DNA of 64,000 bases, taken from contig CAWGTD010000013.1 in the NCBI GenBank assembly GCA_963825415.1, positions 186,001 through 250,000 on the forward strand, read 5' to 3'. The translations under genes were made by a program, and so were the position numbers. The DNA comes from BP-464 sp963825415 (GTDB lineage: Bacteria > Actinomycetota > Thermoleophilia > Solirubrobacterales > Solirubrobacteraceae). Shown one piece after another: positions 19,015 through 28,723 of the stretch; the stretch's first letter is position 1; every line of letters begins with the position of its first letter. The notes under the pieces are model-generated. The model did not search any database, had not been told where the DNA came from, and saw nothing but the letters and a program-made list of their open reading frames with translations.

Positions 19015-20010
19015 ATGCCGAGCCTTCCGAAGCCCCGGTTCGGTCGCTCCTCCCGCATTCGCGGGCGGGCCGTCGTCGCTGCGCCCGAGCCTGACGCGCC
19101 CCGCGTCGAGATCGTCGAGGCCGAGGGCCTCCGCTGGATCAACATCGAGCGCCCGCGCCTTGCCGACCGCGCCTGGCTGGAGGAGCACTTCGACTTCCAT
19201 CCGCTCGACTACGAGGACGTCTTCTCGCGCAACCAGCGCCCCAAGGTCGACGAGTACGACAGCTACCTCTTCGTCGTCCTGCACTTCCCGCGCTTCGACA
19301 AGGCGATCAGCCGGCTCAACGCGGCCGAGCTCGACGTGTTCATCGGGCCCGACTACGTCATCACGCTGCCCAACGAGCGCCTCGACGCCGTCGAGTACCT
19401 CTTCGAGCGCTGCCGCACGCGCGAGGAGATGCGCGAGCAGATCTTCTCCAAGGGCCCCGGCTACCTGCTCTACAAGATCGTCGACGACTGCGTCGACTCG
19501 GGCTTCCCGATGCTCAACAAGATCGGCAACAAGCTCGAGCGCATCGAGGACGACATCTTCGAGGGCCGCTCGCGCGAGGTCGTGCGCGACATCTCCGACG
19601 CCAAGCAGGAGATCATCAACTTCCGCAAGATCGTGCGCCCGCAGCGCGGCGCGCTGAAGGACCTCGAGCGGACCAAGCGCTACATCCCCGAGACGCTCGA
19701 GGTCTATTTCGACGACATGAACGATGCGTCGGAGCGCATCTGGGACATGCTCGAGAACTTCAAGGAGGTGGCCGAGGCGCTGGAGGCCACCAGCGAGTCC
19801 GAGCTGTCGCACCGCCTCAACGACGTGCTGCGGGTGCTCACCGCGTTCAGCGTGATCATCCTGCCGCTCACCCTGATCTCGGGCGTGTGGGGCATGAACG
19901 TCCGGGTGCCGGGCGAGGGCAGCACCCACGCGTTCTGGGCGATCCTCGGGCTGATGCTGGCGGTCCTCGTCAGCATGGTCGTGTACTTCCGCCGCCGCGG
20001 CTGGCTCTGA
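19015..20010 (+). CDS. corA: CorA-type magnesium/divalent cation channel
   Basis: About 331 residues from the ATG at 19015. Long helical cytosolic part (DYEDVFSRNQRPKVDEYD, then KIVRPQRGALKDLERTKRYIP), followed by two C-terminal membrane helices with the ion-selectivity signature VWGMNV between them and the basic end YFRRRGWL. The N-terminus is uncertain: an ATG at 18969 in another frame codes a plausible acidic leader (MPFDANIDADDPPSPDAEP), so a frame break near 19040 may hide the true start; TAGACT at 18953-18958 could be its -10 box. Divergent from the SAM-riboswitch operon. Confidence 0.92.
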   Translation: MPSLPKPRFGRSSRIRGRAVVAAPEPDAPRVEIVEAEGLRWINIERPRLADRAWLEEHFDFHPLDYEDVFSRNQRPKVDEYDSYLFVVLHFPRFDKAISRLNAAELDVFIGPDYVITLPNERLDAVEYLFERCRTREEMREQIFSKGPGYLLYKIVDDCVDSGFPMLNKIGNKLERIEDDIFEGRSREVVRDISDAKQEIINFRKIVRPQRGALKDLERTKRYIPETLEVYFDDMNDASERIWDMLENFKEVAEALEATSESELSHRLNDVLRVLTAFSVIILPLTLISGVWGMNVRVPGEGSTHAFWAILGLMLAVLVSMVVYFRRRGWL

Positions 20011-20068
20011 CGCGGCGCCATCGCGCGGGCCGGTAACCGGCCCCGCAGGGCCGGTGTAGGTTGGCCTC

Positions 20069-21061
20069 GTGCCGTCCGCGCCGCCGCTGGACTCCCTGGA
20101 ACGCCTCGCCGACACGTGGGCGCTCGAAGGGCCCACCGAGCGCAAGCGGTTGCTCATCATCGTCAACCCGTACGCGACGACGGTGAGCGTCCGGCTGAAG
20201 AACCTCGTCGTCTACGCACTCCAGGGTCGCTACGACGTCACGGCGGTGGAGACCAAGGGCCGCGGGCACGCGACCGAGCTGTGCCGCGAGGCCGTCGAGG
20301 AGCAGTACGACGTCGTGGTCGCGTTCGGCGGCGACGGCACGGTCAACGAGGCCGCCAACGGGCTCGCGGGATCCGACGTTCCGCTGACCTGCCTGCCCGG
20401 CGGAGCGACGAACGTCTTCGGCAAGATGCTCGGCGTCCCCGGCGAGATCGTCGACGCCACCGAGCACCTGCTCCGCCTCGCCGACGCCTGGGAGCCGCGT
20501 CGCGTCGATCTGGCGCGGGTCAACGGGCGGCACTTCACGTTCTCGGCCGGGCTGGGGCTCGACGCCAGCGTCGTCGAGCGCGTCGACAGCCACCCGTACC
20601 GCAAGGCACGCTTCGGCGCCTGGTACTACACCTACGCGGCGATCACCACCTTCCTGGCCGGATACGTGGTCCGACCGCCGCGGCTGGCAGTCGAGCTGCC
20701 CGATGGCGCGCAGCTCGACGGCGTCACCGTGATCGTCCAGAACGGTGATCCGTACACCTACTTCCAGAATCGCCCGGTGCGCGTGGCCGACGGCGGCGCG
20801 CTCCAGAACGGCACGCTCTCGGGCGCGGTGCTGAAGCGCTCGACACCCACGATCATGCCCTCGGTCATCTGGCGCGTGTTCGCCAAGCGCGCCCGCCTGA
20901 CCCGGCATCGCGCCGTCGACGGCTTCACCGGCGTCGAGGAGCTGGTCGTGCGCAGCGTCGACGGCCACGAGCTGCCGCTGCAGTGCGACGGCGACCACAT
21001 CGGCGCCGTCACCGAGGCCCGCTTCGGCATCGCGCCGCGGGCGCTCTGCGTCGTCGGTTAG
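20069..21061 (+). CDS. Diacylglycerol kinase family lipid kinase
   Basis: 330 residues, GTG start. The N-terminal catalytic domain begins KRLLIIVNPYATT and carries the nucleotide motif VVAFGGDGTVNEAANGLAG at about residues 85-105, with LPGGATNVFGKML after it; the C-terminal beta-sandwich has FSAGLGLDASVVERV. Members of the DagK/YegS/LCB5 group phosphorylate diacylglycerol, sphingosine or other lipids at the membrane; the substrate cannot be told from sequence. It follows corA on the same strand with a 58-base gap. Confidence 0.9.
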   Translation: MPSAPPLDSLERLADTWALEGPTERKRLLIIVNPYATTVSVRLKNLVVYALQGRYDVTAVETKGRGHATELCREAVEEQYDVVVAFGGDGTVNEAANGLAGSDVPLTCLPGGATNVFGKMLGVPGEIVDATEHLLRLADAWEPRRVDLARVNGRHFTFSAGLGLDASVVERVDSHPYRKARFGAWYYTYAAITTFLAGYVVRPPRLAVELPDGAQLDGVTVIVQNGDPYTYFQNRPVRVADGGALQNGTLSGAVLKRSTPTIMPSVIWRVFAKRARLTRHRAVDGFTGVEELVVRSVDGHELPLQCDGDHIGAVTEARFGIAPRALCVVG

Positions 21062-21159
21062 CTGGCTAGAGGGTGCCGGAGGCCGAGGGCACCGACCGCG
21101 GAGCGGTTGGTCTATGGCGGCCGGAGGTGGGCCCCTCCCGGCCGGAGGCCGGATGGTGT

Positions 21160-21924
21160 CTAGTCGGCGTTGTAGCCGACCTGCGTGGCGACGATCCGGT
21201 AGCCGGCGCGCTGGTAGATCCGCGCGGCGGCCTCGTCGGCCGCCGATAGCCACGCCACCTGGGCGCCGGCCGCGAACGCCCGCGCGGTGGCGTCGGCGGT
21301 CACGGCGCCGGCGATGCCCCGGCGCCGATGCGCGGGCAGGGTGGCCACGCCGACGATCTCGATGACGCCGTCGACCTGCGGCAAGGCCACCGCGGTGCCA
21401 AGAACCTCTTCACCGCTGGTCGCGGCCACGCGCACCGATCCGGTCCCGCGGCGCGCCCACCGTGCGATCTCCTCGTCGGTGATCGGCTCGTCGTCGTCGA
21501 AGGCCTCGCGCTGCGTGAGCATGAACCGGCGGATCCGCTGCGGCGGCGAGTCGGGCTCGAAGGACTCGATCGCCACCCCCGCCGGCGGATCGGGCTGCTG
21601 CAACTCGGCGGGCTCGCAGATGAGGACCGGGATGCGCTCGGTCAGCCGCCATCCGTGTGCCTCGAGCAGCGGCGGCAGCTCGGGCGAGAGATCCTCGATG
21701 AACTCCAGCCGCGGCGTGCGGCCGCGCGCGCGGAACGCCTCCTCGAGCTCGGGCAGCGCCCCGGCGGCGTCCGCGCCGGTGCCCGGGTCGGGAACGGCGG
21801 AGCTGAGGTAGAACGTCTCGCGCATCAGGTCGATCGCCGCGGCGAACGGCCCGACCCGGAGGCTCTCGCGGTCGCTCGAGTTGACGACGACGACGCTGTG
21901 CTGCAGACGCTCGAGCAGGATCAG
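21160..21924 (-). CDS. GNAT family N-acetyltransferase
   Basis: Up to 254 residues. The C-terminal GNAT fold is clear: DGVIEIVGVATLPAHRRRGI supplies the acetyl-CoA loop (R-R-R-G-I/A), followed by AWLSAADEAAARIYQRAGY. The conserved N-terminal RVGPF...FYLSSAVPD region lies upstream of the first ATG (21825), so translation probably starts earlier. The only candidate near the rel stop is CTG at 21924, overlapping TGA (CTGA); a CTG start is rare, and a base error hiding an ATG or GTG is possible. Substrate unknown. Confidence 0.8.
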   Translation of the reverse strand: MILLERLQHSVVVVNSSDRESLRVGPFAAAIDLMRETFYLSSAVPDPGTGADAAGALPELEEAFRARGRTPRLEFIEDLSPELPPLLEAHGWRLTERIPVLICEPAELQQPDPPAGVAIESFEPDSPPQRIRRFMLTQREAFDDDEPITDEEIARWARRGTGSVRVAATSGEEVLGTAVALPQVDGVIEIVGVATLPAHRRRGIAGAVTADATARAFAAGAQVAWLSAADEAAARIYQRAGYRIVATQVGYNAD

Positions 21925-24281
21925 CCGGCGCCCGGTGTCACGCGGTACGCATCGAAGACGCCCTCGATGTTGCGCAGGCGGCCGACGGTCGCCTTCAGCG
22001 CCTGGGTGTCGCCGACCTCGATCACGAAGCGGTTGGAGACCATCGGCGAGTTGACCAGGCAGCGGGCCTCGACGATGTTGATGCCGGCCTCGGCGAACGT
22101 GCGCGACAGGTCTTCGAGCAGGCGGTGGCGGTCCCACGCGTCGATCTGCAGCTCGACCTTGAACGACTGGGTCTGGTCGCCCGCCCAGTTGACGCGCACG
22201 AAGCGGTCGGGGTCCTTGCGCAGCGCGGCGACGTTGGGGCAGTCGTCGCGGTGGATCGTGATGCCGCGACCGAGCGAGATGTAGCCGACGATCGGGTCGC
22301 CAGGCACGGGCCGGCAGCACTTGGCCAGGCGCAGCATCACGTCCTCGACGCCCTCGACCTCGATGCCGTAGGAGCCCGAGGAGCCGGTCGGCCGGCGGCT
22401 GCGGCCGCGCGTCGCGGTGGCGAGCGCTTCGACCGCGGTCTGCGGGTCCTCCGCGGCCTCGCCCTCGCGCAGCCGCTGCATGACCTTGGTGACGACGACC
22501 TTCGGGCTGATCTTCACGCCGCCGAGCGCGATGTAGAAGTCCTCGGCCTTGCGGAAGCCCATCTCGCGGATGACGTCTGCGAGCAGCGGCGAGCCGGTGA
22601 TCTTCTGGGCGGGCAGCCCGGCCTTCTGGAGGTGCTCCTGGAGCAGCGCGCGCCCGGTGTGCTCGGTGTCCTCGCGCGACTCGGCCTTGAACCACTGCTT
22701 GATCTTGTTGCGCGCGCGCGTCGTCTTGACGAGCGCGAGCCAGTCGCGCGACGGGCCGCGCTCGCGCTTGGCGGTGAGGATCTCGACGATGTCGCCGGAC
22801 TTCAGCTCGTAGTGCAGCGGGACGAGCTTGCCGTTGATCTTCGCGCCGACACAGCGGTGGCCGATCTCGGTGTGGACCTCATAAGCGAAGTCCAACGGCG
22901 TCGCGCCGGCGGCCAGCGACTTGACCTCGCCCTTGGGGGTGAACACGAAGACCTCTTCGTCGAACAGGTCGACCTTGAGGTTCTCCATGAACTCCTTGGG
23001 ATCCGACAGCTCCTGCTGCCACTCGAGCATCGAGCGCAGCCAGTGGACCTTCTTGTCGCTGTCCGGGCCGGTCTCCTTGTACATCCAGTGCGCGGCGACG
23101 CCGAACTCGGCCATGTCGTGCATCTCGCGCGTGCGGATCTGGATCTCCAGCGGCAGTCCTTCGGGCCCGATGACCGTCGTGTGCAGCGACTGGTACATGT
23201 TGAACTTGGGCATCGCGATGAAGTCCTTGAAGCGGCCGGGCAGCGGCTTCCACAGCGAGTGGATGACGCCGACCGCGCCGTAGCAGTCCTTCACCGAGTC
23301 GACGACGACCCGCATGGCCGTGAGGTCGTAGATCTCGTTGAACTCGCGGCCCTTCTTGGTCATCTTCGAGTAGATCGAATAGAAGTGCTTGGCGCGGCCG
23401 ACGATCTCGGCGCGGATGCCCAGCGCCTCGAGCTCGCGCAGCAGGTACTGGCCGGCCTTGTCGACGTAGCCCTCGCGCTCCTCGCGCTGCTGGTTGACCA
23501 GGCCCTTGATCTCCTGGTACTTGCGCGGGTGCAGGGCGGCGAACGCGAGGTCCTCCAGCTCCCACTTGATCGCGTGGATGCCGAGCCGGTGGGCGATCGG
23601 CGCGTAGATCTCCAGCGTCTCGCGCGCCTTGTCGAACTGCTTCTGCTTGGCGAGCGCCGCGATCGTGCGCATGTTGTGCAGGCGGTCGGCGAGCTTGATG
23701 AGGATGACCCGGAGATCCGAGGCCATCGCGACCATCATCTTGCGGTAGTTCTCGGCCTGCGCCTCGTCGCGCGACTGGAACGTGATCCCGGTGAGCTTGG
23801 TGACGCCGTCGACAAGCGTCGCGATCTCGTCGCCGAACTGCTCGCGCACCTCTTCGAGCGACGCGGACGTGTCCTCGACCGTGTCGTGCAGCAGCGCGGC
23901 GCAGAGCGTCGCCGTGTCGAGGCGCATGCCGGCGCAGATCTTCGCGACGCCGACCGGGTGGACGATGAAGTCCTCGCCGGACTTGCGGCGCTGGTCTGCG
24001 TGGTGCTCGCAGGCGAAGACGAACGCGGCCTCGACGCGATCGCGGTCGATCTCCGTGCCCCAGTCCGAAGCGTGCTCCTCGACGATCGCGAAGAGGTCGG
24101 AGAGCAGCCGGCCCTCGCGCTCGGTGAGGTTGGGGCGCTGGAGGGATGCGTGGGACTCGGGGTGCTCGACGACGTCGACGGGCACGCGGGTCATGCTGCG
24201 CATCCCGCCGTCCGTGCCGCCGTTGGCGGCCGCGCCGTTTCCGGCTTTCACGCCGCCAGGCTTGTCCCTCGGCTCAGCCAA
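21921..24281 (-). CDS. rel: Bifunctional (p)ppGpp synthetase/hydrolase RelA/SpoT
   Basis: Makes and degrades the stringent-response alarmone. 786 residues, intact. HD hydrolase domain with HPVGVAKI and LLHDTVEDT near residues 105-140, synthetase domain with RAKHFYSIYSKM and FNMYQSLHTTVIGP near 300-370, TGS domain (VFTPKGEVKSLAAGATPLDFAY), then C-terminal zinc-finger-like CCRPVPGDPIVGY and ACT domain. HD residues look intact, so hydrolysis is expected. The start lies inside the recJ 3' end (34-base overlap); an internal ATG at 24203 is an alternative. Confidence 0.96.
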   Translation of the reverse strand: MAEPRDKPGGVKAGNGAAANGGTDGGMRSMTRVPVDVVEHPESHASLQRPNLTEREGRLLSDLFAIVEEHASDWGTEIDRDRVEAAFVFACEHHADQRRKSGEDFIVHPVGVAKICAGMRLDTATLCAALLHDTVEDTSASLEEVREQFGDEIATLVDGVTKLTGITFQSRDEAQAENYRKMMVAMASDLRVILIKLADRLHNMRTIAALAKQKQFDKARETLEIYAPIAHRLGIHAIKWELEDLAFAALHPRKYQEIKGLVNQQREEREGYVDKAGQYLLRELEALGIRAEIVGRAKHFYSIYSKMTKKGREFNEIYDLTAMRVVVDSVKDCYGAVGVIHSLWKPLPGRFKDFIAMPKFNMYQSLHTTVIGPEGLPLEIQIRTREMHDMAEFGVAAHWMYKETGPDSDKKVHWLRSMLEWQQELSDPKEFMENLKVDLFDEEVFVFTPKGEVKSLAAGATPLDFAYEVHTEIGHRCVGAKINGKLVPLHYELKSGDIVEILTAKRERGPSRDWLALVKTTRARNKIKQWFKAESREDTEHTGRALLQEHLQKAGLPAQKITGSPLLADVIREMGFRKAEDFYIALGGVKISPKVVVTKVMQRLREGEAAEDPQTAVEALATATRGRSRRPTGSSGSYGIEVEGVEDVMLRLAKCCRPVPGDPIVGYISLGRGITIHRDDCPNVAALRKDPDRFVRVNWAGDQTQSFKVELQIDAWDRHRLLEDLSRTFAEAGINIVEARCLVNSPMVSNRFVIEVGDTQALKATVGRLRNIEGVFDAYRVTPGAG

Positions 24282-26670
24282 CGCCTGCCCTCCTCGAGGC
24301 GTCGCTCGTATGCGACGAAGCTCGGCGAGCGCTCGAGCTCGGTGCGGCCCGACGGCGCGGGGACGCGGAGTTCCGTTCCTTCGATGGCGACGAGGGAGAG
24401 TTCTTCGAGCACGCGTAGGGCGCGCCCGGCCTGGACCGGCGGGACGTCCGCAAGCGCTGCCGATCCGCGATCGCGCAGTGCGACGTAGAGGGCACGCAGC
24501 GGGGCGCGGAGGTCGAGATCACGCTCGTGAACATGCACAGCAAAGGCTAGCTCAGGGTCCCCCCACGCCAGATGCGTCGTACGGCCAGGCAAGCCGTCGT
24601 GCAACAGCGCCTCGTGGGCCGGTTCCGCGGGCGGGTCGAGGGCCACGACGTGCGGGTAGGGGCGCGCGGTTTCGGGGTTGCGCGCGAGCGCCGCGTAGCT
24701 GGTGATCGCGAAGCCGCCGAGGCGGCCCTGCAGCCCCTTCCGGCGCGCCCTGGCGTCCGCGCAAACCACGAGGACCGGCTCTCCGCTGGCGACCAGGGAG
24801 GCGATCGTCCCGGCGATTCCGGCGCCCCGGCGGTCGCTGATGGCGAGCTGTGGTGACTTTGGTGCGGTATGCGCCCCAAAGTGACCACAGCTCGGGGTGG
24901 TCGGCTCGGCGGCGGCCTCCGCAAGTGCCGCCTCCAGGAGCCCTTCCGGTTCGCCGGCGAGCTCGATCGGGCCGCCCGCGCACGGCACGGCGTGGCGAAG
25001 GACCAGCCGCGGCTCCACAGTTCCGTTCCACTCGTTGAGCTCGAGGCCGAACGTGGCGTCGAGGCGGCCTTCCTCGGCGCCGTCGGGGAGGCGGCCGGTG
25101 CCGAACGCGACGGCGCGCGCGCGGGCGCCGCCGGCCTCGACGGTGAAGCGCACGTGCTTGCCCTCCCCCATCGGCCGGGCGTCGGTCAGGCGGGCGGCGG
25201 GGACGAGCAGCGAGACGTCGGGGTTGCCCTGGCCGAACGGCGCGAGCCGGGCGAGCTCCTCGGCGAGGTCGGTGCCGAGGTCGTCGCCGGAGACGACCGC
25301 GTCGACGCGCTCGACCGGGACGAGGTCGGCCGCGCAGAGCACCCGGGCGGCGTGCGCGGTGAAGGCGGCGCGGAACGCATCGACGGCGTCGCGCTGGATG
25401 GTCAGCCCCGCGGCCGCGCGGTGGCCGCCGTGGCGCAGCAGGTGCTCGGCGCCGGCGTCGAGGCCCGCGAGCAGGTCGAAGGACGGAATCGAGCGCCCCG
25501 AGCCGGTGCCGGTGTCGCCGTCGAGGGCGATCAGCACGGCGGGCCGGTTGTGGCGCTCAGCAATTCGAGACGCGACGATCCCGATGACGCCCGGGTGCCA
25601 GCCGTCGCCGGCGAGCACGTAGGCGGAGACATCGTCACCGGCCTGGGCGACCAGCGCCTCGGCCTCGAAGAGGATCCGCGTCTCGACGTGGCGACGCTCG
25701 GCGTTGGCGGCGTCGAGCTCCTCGGCGATCTGGCGCGCGCGGGCGTCGTCCTCGGTGAGCAGCAACTCGAGCCCTGCATCGGCGCGATGCAGCCGGCCGG
25801 CGGCGTTGATCCTCGGCGCGAGGCGAAACCCGCACGTCTTCGCGTCGATGGCGCTGGGGTCGCAGCGCGAAACCGCCATCAGCGCCCGCAACCCCGGGCG
25901 AGTGGTTCCGGCCAGCGCGCGCAAGCCCTCGCGCACGAGCCGCCGGTTCTCGCCCACCAGCGGCACGCAGTCGGCCACCGTGGCGAGCGCGACGAGGTCG
26001 AGGTCGGCGTCGGCCCCGCCTGGATCGCGGCCGGCGCCGGCCAGCAGCGCCCGCGCGAGCAGGTAGGCGACACCGGTCGCGCAGAGCTCCGGGCACGGGT
26101 AGCCGCCGACAAGCGGATGGACGATCGGCGCGTCGGGCAGCGTGCCGTCGGACCGCGGGGTGTGGTGGTCGGTGACGACGACCTCCATCCCCGCCTGCCG
26201 CGCGGCGGCGACCTCCCCGACCGCGGTGATCCCGCAGTCGACGGTGACGAGCAGCTTCGTACCGGCGGCGGCCAGCCGATCGACGGTCGCGACGGCGAGG
26301 CCGTAGCCGTCCTCGGTACGGCTCGGCAAGAACCAGCCGCAGTCGGCGCCCAGCTCGCGCAGGGTGCCGACCAGGACGGCGGTCGACGAGACGCCGTCGA
26401 CGTCGTAGTCGCCGTGGACGACGATGCGGTTGCCCTCGCGAACGTGGCGCAGGATCACGTCGACCGCCTCTGGCATTCCCCCGAACGTGGACGGGTCGTG
26501 AGCCGTCGTCGGCGGCGAGGAACGCCCGCGCCTCCTCCGGGGCAGCCAGGGAACGCCGCACCAGCGTCTGCGCAACCGCGTGTGAAACCCCGAGCGTCTT
26601 CTTGCAGCGCGGCGACCTGCGCGTACGGCGCGGGGGCGATGCTGAGGCGGGCGGTGGACGGCGGTGGCAC
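24248..26670 (-). CDS. recJ: Single-stranded-DNA exonuclease RecJ (two frame breaks near N-terminus)
   Basis: 5'-3' exonuclease in recombination and mismatch repair. Corrected length 806 residues, GTG start. The DHH domain has VHGDYDVDG, VDCGIT and VTDHHTP; DHHA1 has RHGGHRAAAGLT, and the OB-like part FGQGNPD. A C-terminal extension of about 230 residues is less conserved and contains the palindrome at 24845-24893. Extra bases near 26600 and 26505 split the leader (PPPSTARLSIAPAPYAQVAA, then SLAAPEEARAFLAADD) from the DHH domain. It overlaps rel. Confidence 0.94.
24845..24893. repeat. Long near-perfect palindrome inside the recJ C-terminal extension
   Basis: Arms of 18 bases, 24845-24862 and 24876-24893, are inverted copies with one mismatch; the first reads GAGCTGTGGTGACTTTGG. 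Further pairing continues into the 13-base centre. Its AT-richer arms differ from the surrounding codons, and it is translated in recJ as CGHFGAHTAPKSPQL. It resembles a REP- or MITE-like unit dropped into a tolerant coding region. Confidence 0.75.
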
Positions 26671-26681
26671 CGACCGAGTAT

Positions 26682-26728
26682 CCGGTTCGGCCCCGACGGA
26701 ACCGGCTGGGCGACATAGCTCGCGCTAT
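26682..26728. promoter_or_regulatory. Two inverted repeats in the recJ / LLM oxidoreductase divergent spacer
   Basis: CCGGTTC (26682-26688) pairs with GAACCGG (26699-26705), and ATAGC (26715-26719) with GCTAT (26724-26728). Both lie between divergent starts at 26670 and 26747. They may be operators or overlapping promoter parts; no matching regulator gene is adjacent. Confidence 0.35.
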
Positions 26729-26746
26729 CCGAGAAGAATGTCGCCC

Positions 26747-27776
26747 ATGAAGATCGGCATCAACGTCGGGTACTGGTCCGGCGGGCCGCCGCCGGGCGCC
26801 GCGGAGCTGGTGGCCGAGGCCGACCGGCTCGGCCTGGACTCGGTCTGGACCGCCGAGGCCTACGGCTCCGACGTGCTGACCCCGCTGGCCTGGTGGGGCG
26901 CGAACACCAAGCAGATCCGCCTGGGCACCGCGATCGCCCAGATGAGCGCGCGCGAGCCCGCGGCGGCGGCAATGGCCGCGATCACGATGGACCATCTGTC
27001 GAACGGGCGGTTCATCCTCGGCCTCGGCGTCTCCGGTCCGCAGGTGGTCGAGGGCTGGTACGGCAAGCCGTTCGCCAAGCCGCTTGCGCGCACGCGCGAG
27101 TACATCGCGATCGTCCGCCAGATCCTGGCGCGCGAGGGCCCGGTCGACGTTCGAGGGCGAGCAGTACCGGCTGCCGCTGGAGGGCGGCACCGGGCTCGGC
27201 AAGCCGCTGAAGTCCTCGGTGCACCCGCTGCGCGCCGACCTGCCGATCTTCCTCGCCGCCGAGGGACCGAAGAACGTGGCGCTCGCCGCCGAGATCTGCG
27301 ACGGCTGGCTGGCGCTGTTCTACGCGCCCGAGCACGACGGCTTCTACCGCGACGCGCTCGACGAGGGCTTCGCCCGCGAGGGCGCCCGCCGCAGCCGCGA
27401 GGACTTCGAGATCGTCGCCTCGGTCCCGATCATCGTCACCGACGACGCCGGCTCGGCCATCGACGCCGTGCGCCCGATGTACGCCCTCTACTTCGGCGGC
27501 ATGGGCGCGCGCGACCGCAACTTCCACGCCGACGTCGCCCGCCGCATGGGTTACGAGTCCGAAGTCGACACGATCCAGGACCTCTACCTCTCGGGCAAGA
27601 AGGACGAGGCGGCCGCCGCCATCCCGGCCAAGCTCATCGAGCAGCTCACGCTGATCGGCCCGATCGAGAAGATCCGCGAGGACATCCAGCCGTGGCGGGA
27701 GTCGCAGGTCACGACCCTGCTCGTGCAGGGCGTGCACCCCGCGCTGCTCGAGGACCTCGCCTCGCTCGCCGACTAG
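26747..27776 (+). CDS. LLM-class F420-dependent oxidoreductase (one frame break)
   Basis: About 342 residues after removing an extra base near 27149. Luciferase-like TIM barrel: MKIGINVGYW, SVWTAEAYGSDVLTPLAWWG, LGTAIAQMSAREPAAAAM, GRFILGLGVSGPQVVEGWYG, and later LAAEGPKNVALAAEICDGWL. Pattern matches F420-dependent methylene-H4MPT-reductase-like enzymes common in actinobacteria; substrate unknown. The ATG at 26747 has GAGAAG ten bases upstream; an ATG three codons earlier is too close to it. The stop is shared with the convergent sulfotransferase (CTAG). Confidence 0.9.
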
Positions 27777-28687
27777 GCCGCTTCGTATCCGAGATAGGCC
27801 AGGCCTTCGGCACAGACCTCGTTGAGCGTCTGCTGCTCGTCAGCCGTGAGGCTCTCGCGCCACTTGCCCGGACTCGCGGCGCGGGCGAACCGCCCCGGCC
27901 CCTTCAGCTCGGCCGGCAGCGCGTCGAAGGAGAGCCTCTCCACGACGCCGACGTCGACCTCGGTTTCGGTGCCCATCCATGCGAACAGCTCGCCGAGCCC
28001 GGGCAGCGGATCGGCGAGCAGGTCCTCGTAGCGCACCCGCATCCGCAGCGCGGGATCGTGGTTCTCATAGGCGGTTCGCACGATCTCGTATCGCCATCGC
28101 CACCTGTAGGCCCGCTCGCGCACGTAATCAAGCCGGCGCTCCGGCGTCCGGTCCATCTGCCCGCCGTAGGCGTTCGTCACCCATGCCGCCTCGCCCGCGG
28201 CATCGAGCTCCGAGTCGACGACGTCGCGGGCATCGCGTGCAACCCAGAGCAGCCGAGACTCCGGGAGCGTGGCGAACAGGATGTCCGCGCCCTGCGAGCC
28301 GTTCGGCTCCTTGATGGCGCAGATCGACCGGCCGGACGGGTCGAGCTCTGCGAGTTGGGCGTCGTAGCGCTCGAGGATCATCGTGCGCAGCAGCGGCCGC
28401 CAGACCGGCTCGAACTTGTCGCTGAAGAAGTAGTCGGCACGGCCGGCCAGCGCCTCGTTGAGCCGCTTCTTCTCCGAGCTGTACGAGCTGGCCGGCATGC
28501 TGAACACGTCGGTGGAGAAGATGCCGAGGTGCATGCCGATGATCGACTCGTCGATCCCGACCATGCCCTCGTGCGAACGCAGCAGATTCAGCAGCCAGGT
28601 CGTCCCGCTGCGCGGCGAGCCGACCATCCACACCATCCTGCGCTCGAGCCGGTCCAGCCGTCTGCGGTTGCGGCGCGGCAGGTTCAC
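27773..28687 (-). CDS. Sulfotransferase family protein
   Basis: 304 residues. The 5'-phosphosulfate-binding loop is MVGSPRSGTTWLLNLLRSHE at about residues 21-40, and the 3'-phosphate motif is VARDARDVVDSE near 148-159, followed by RWRWRYEIVR. These enzymes move sulfate from PAPS to carbohydrates, lipids or other acceptors; the acceptor cannot be inferred. Convergent with the LLM gene, sharing CTAG at 27773-27776. Confidence 0.88.
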   Translation of the reverse strand: MNLPRRNRRRLDRLERRMVWMVGSPRSGTTWLLNLLRSHEGMVGIDESIIGMHLGIFSTDVFSMPASSYSSEKKRLNEALAGRADYFFSDKFEPVWRPLLRTMILERYDAQLAELDPSGRSICAIKEPNGSQGADILFATLPESRLLWVARDARDVVDSELDAAGEAAWVTNAYGGQMDRTPERRLDYVRERAYRWRWRYEIVRTAYENHDPALRMRVRYEDLLADPLPGLGELFAWMGTETEVDVGVVERLSFDALPAELKGPGRFARAASPGKWRESLTADEQQTLNEVCAEGLAYLGYEAA

Positions 28688-28723
28688 GCGGCGGCATCGT
28701 AGGCGGTCGGCCGCGACGCGGTG

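Noticed and set aside
17484..19145. N-terminal extension of the threonine-synthase-like protein through the riboswitch
   Set aside because: The open frame continues upstream, but that stretch is the SAM-I aptamer and terminator; the zinc-knuckle start at 18743 fits the family.
21062..21159. Small gene or RNA in the gap after the lipid kinase
   Set aside because: Only short GC-rich dyads (GGTGCC/GGCACC type) are present; perhaps a weak bidirectional end, nothing codable.
24869..28702. A very long open frame on the plus strand (over 1200 codons)
   Set aside because: It is antisense to recJ and then to the sulfotransferase, crosses the LLM gene, and has no recognisable domains; such shadows are expected at this GC content.
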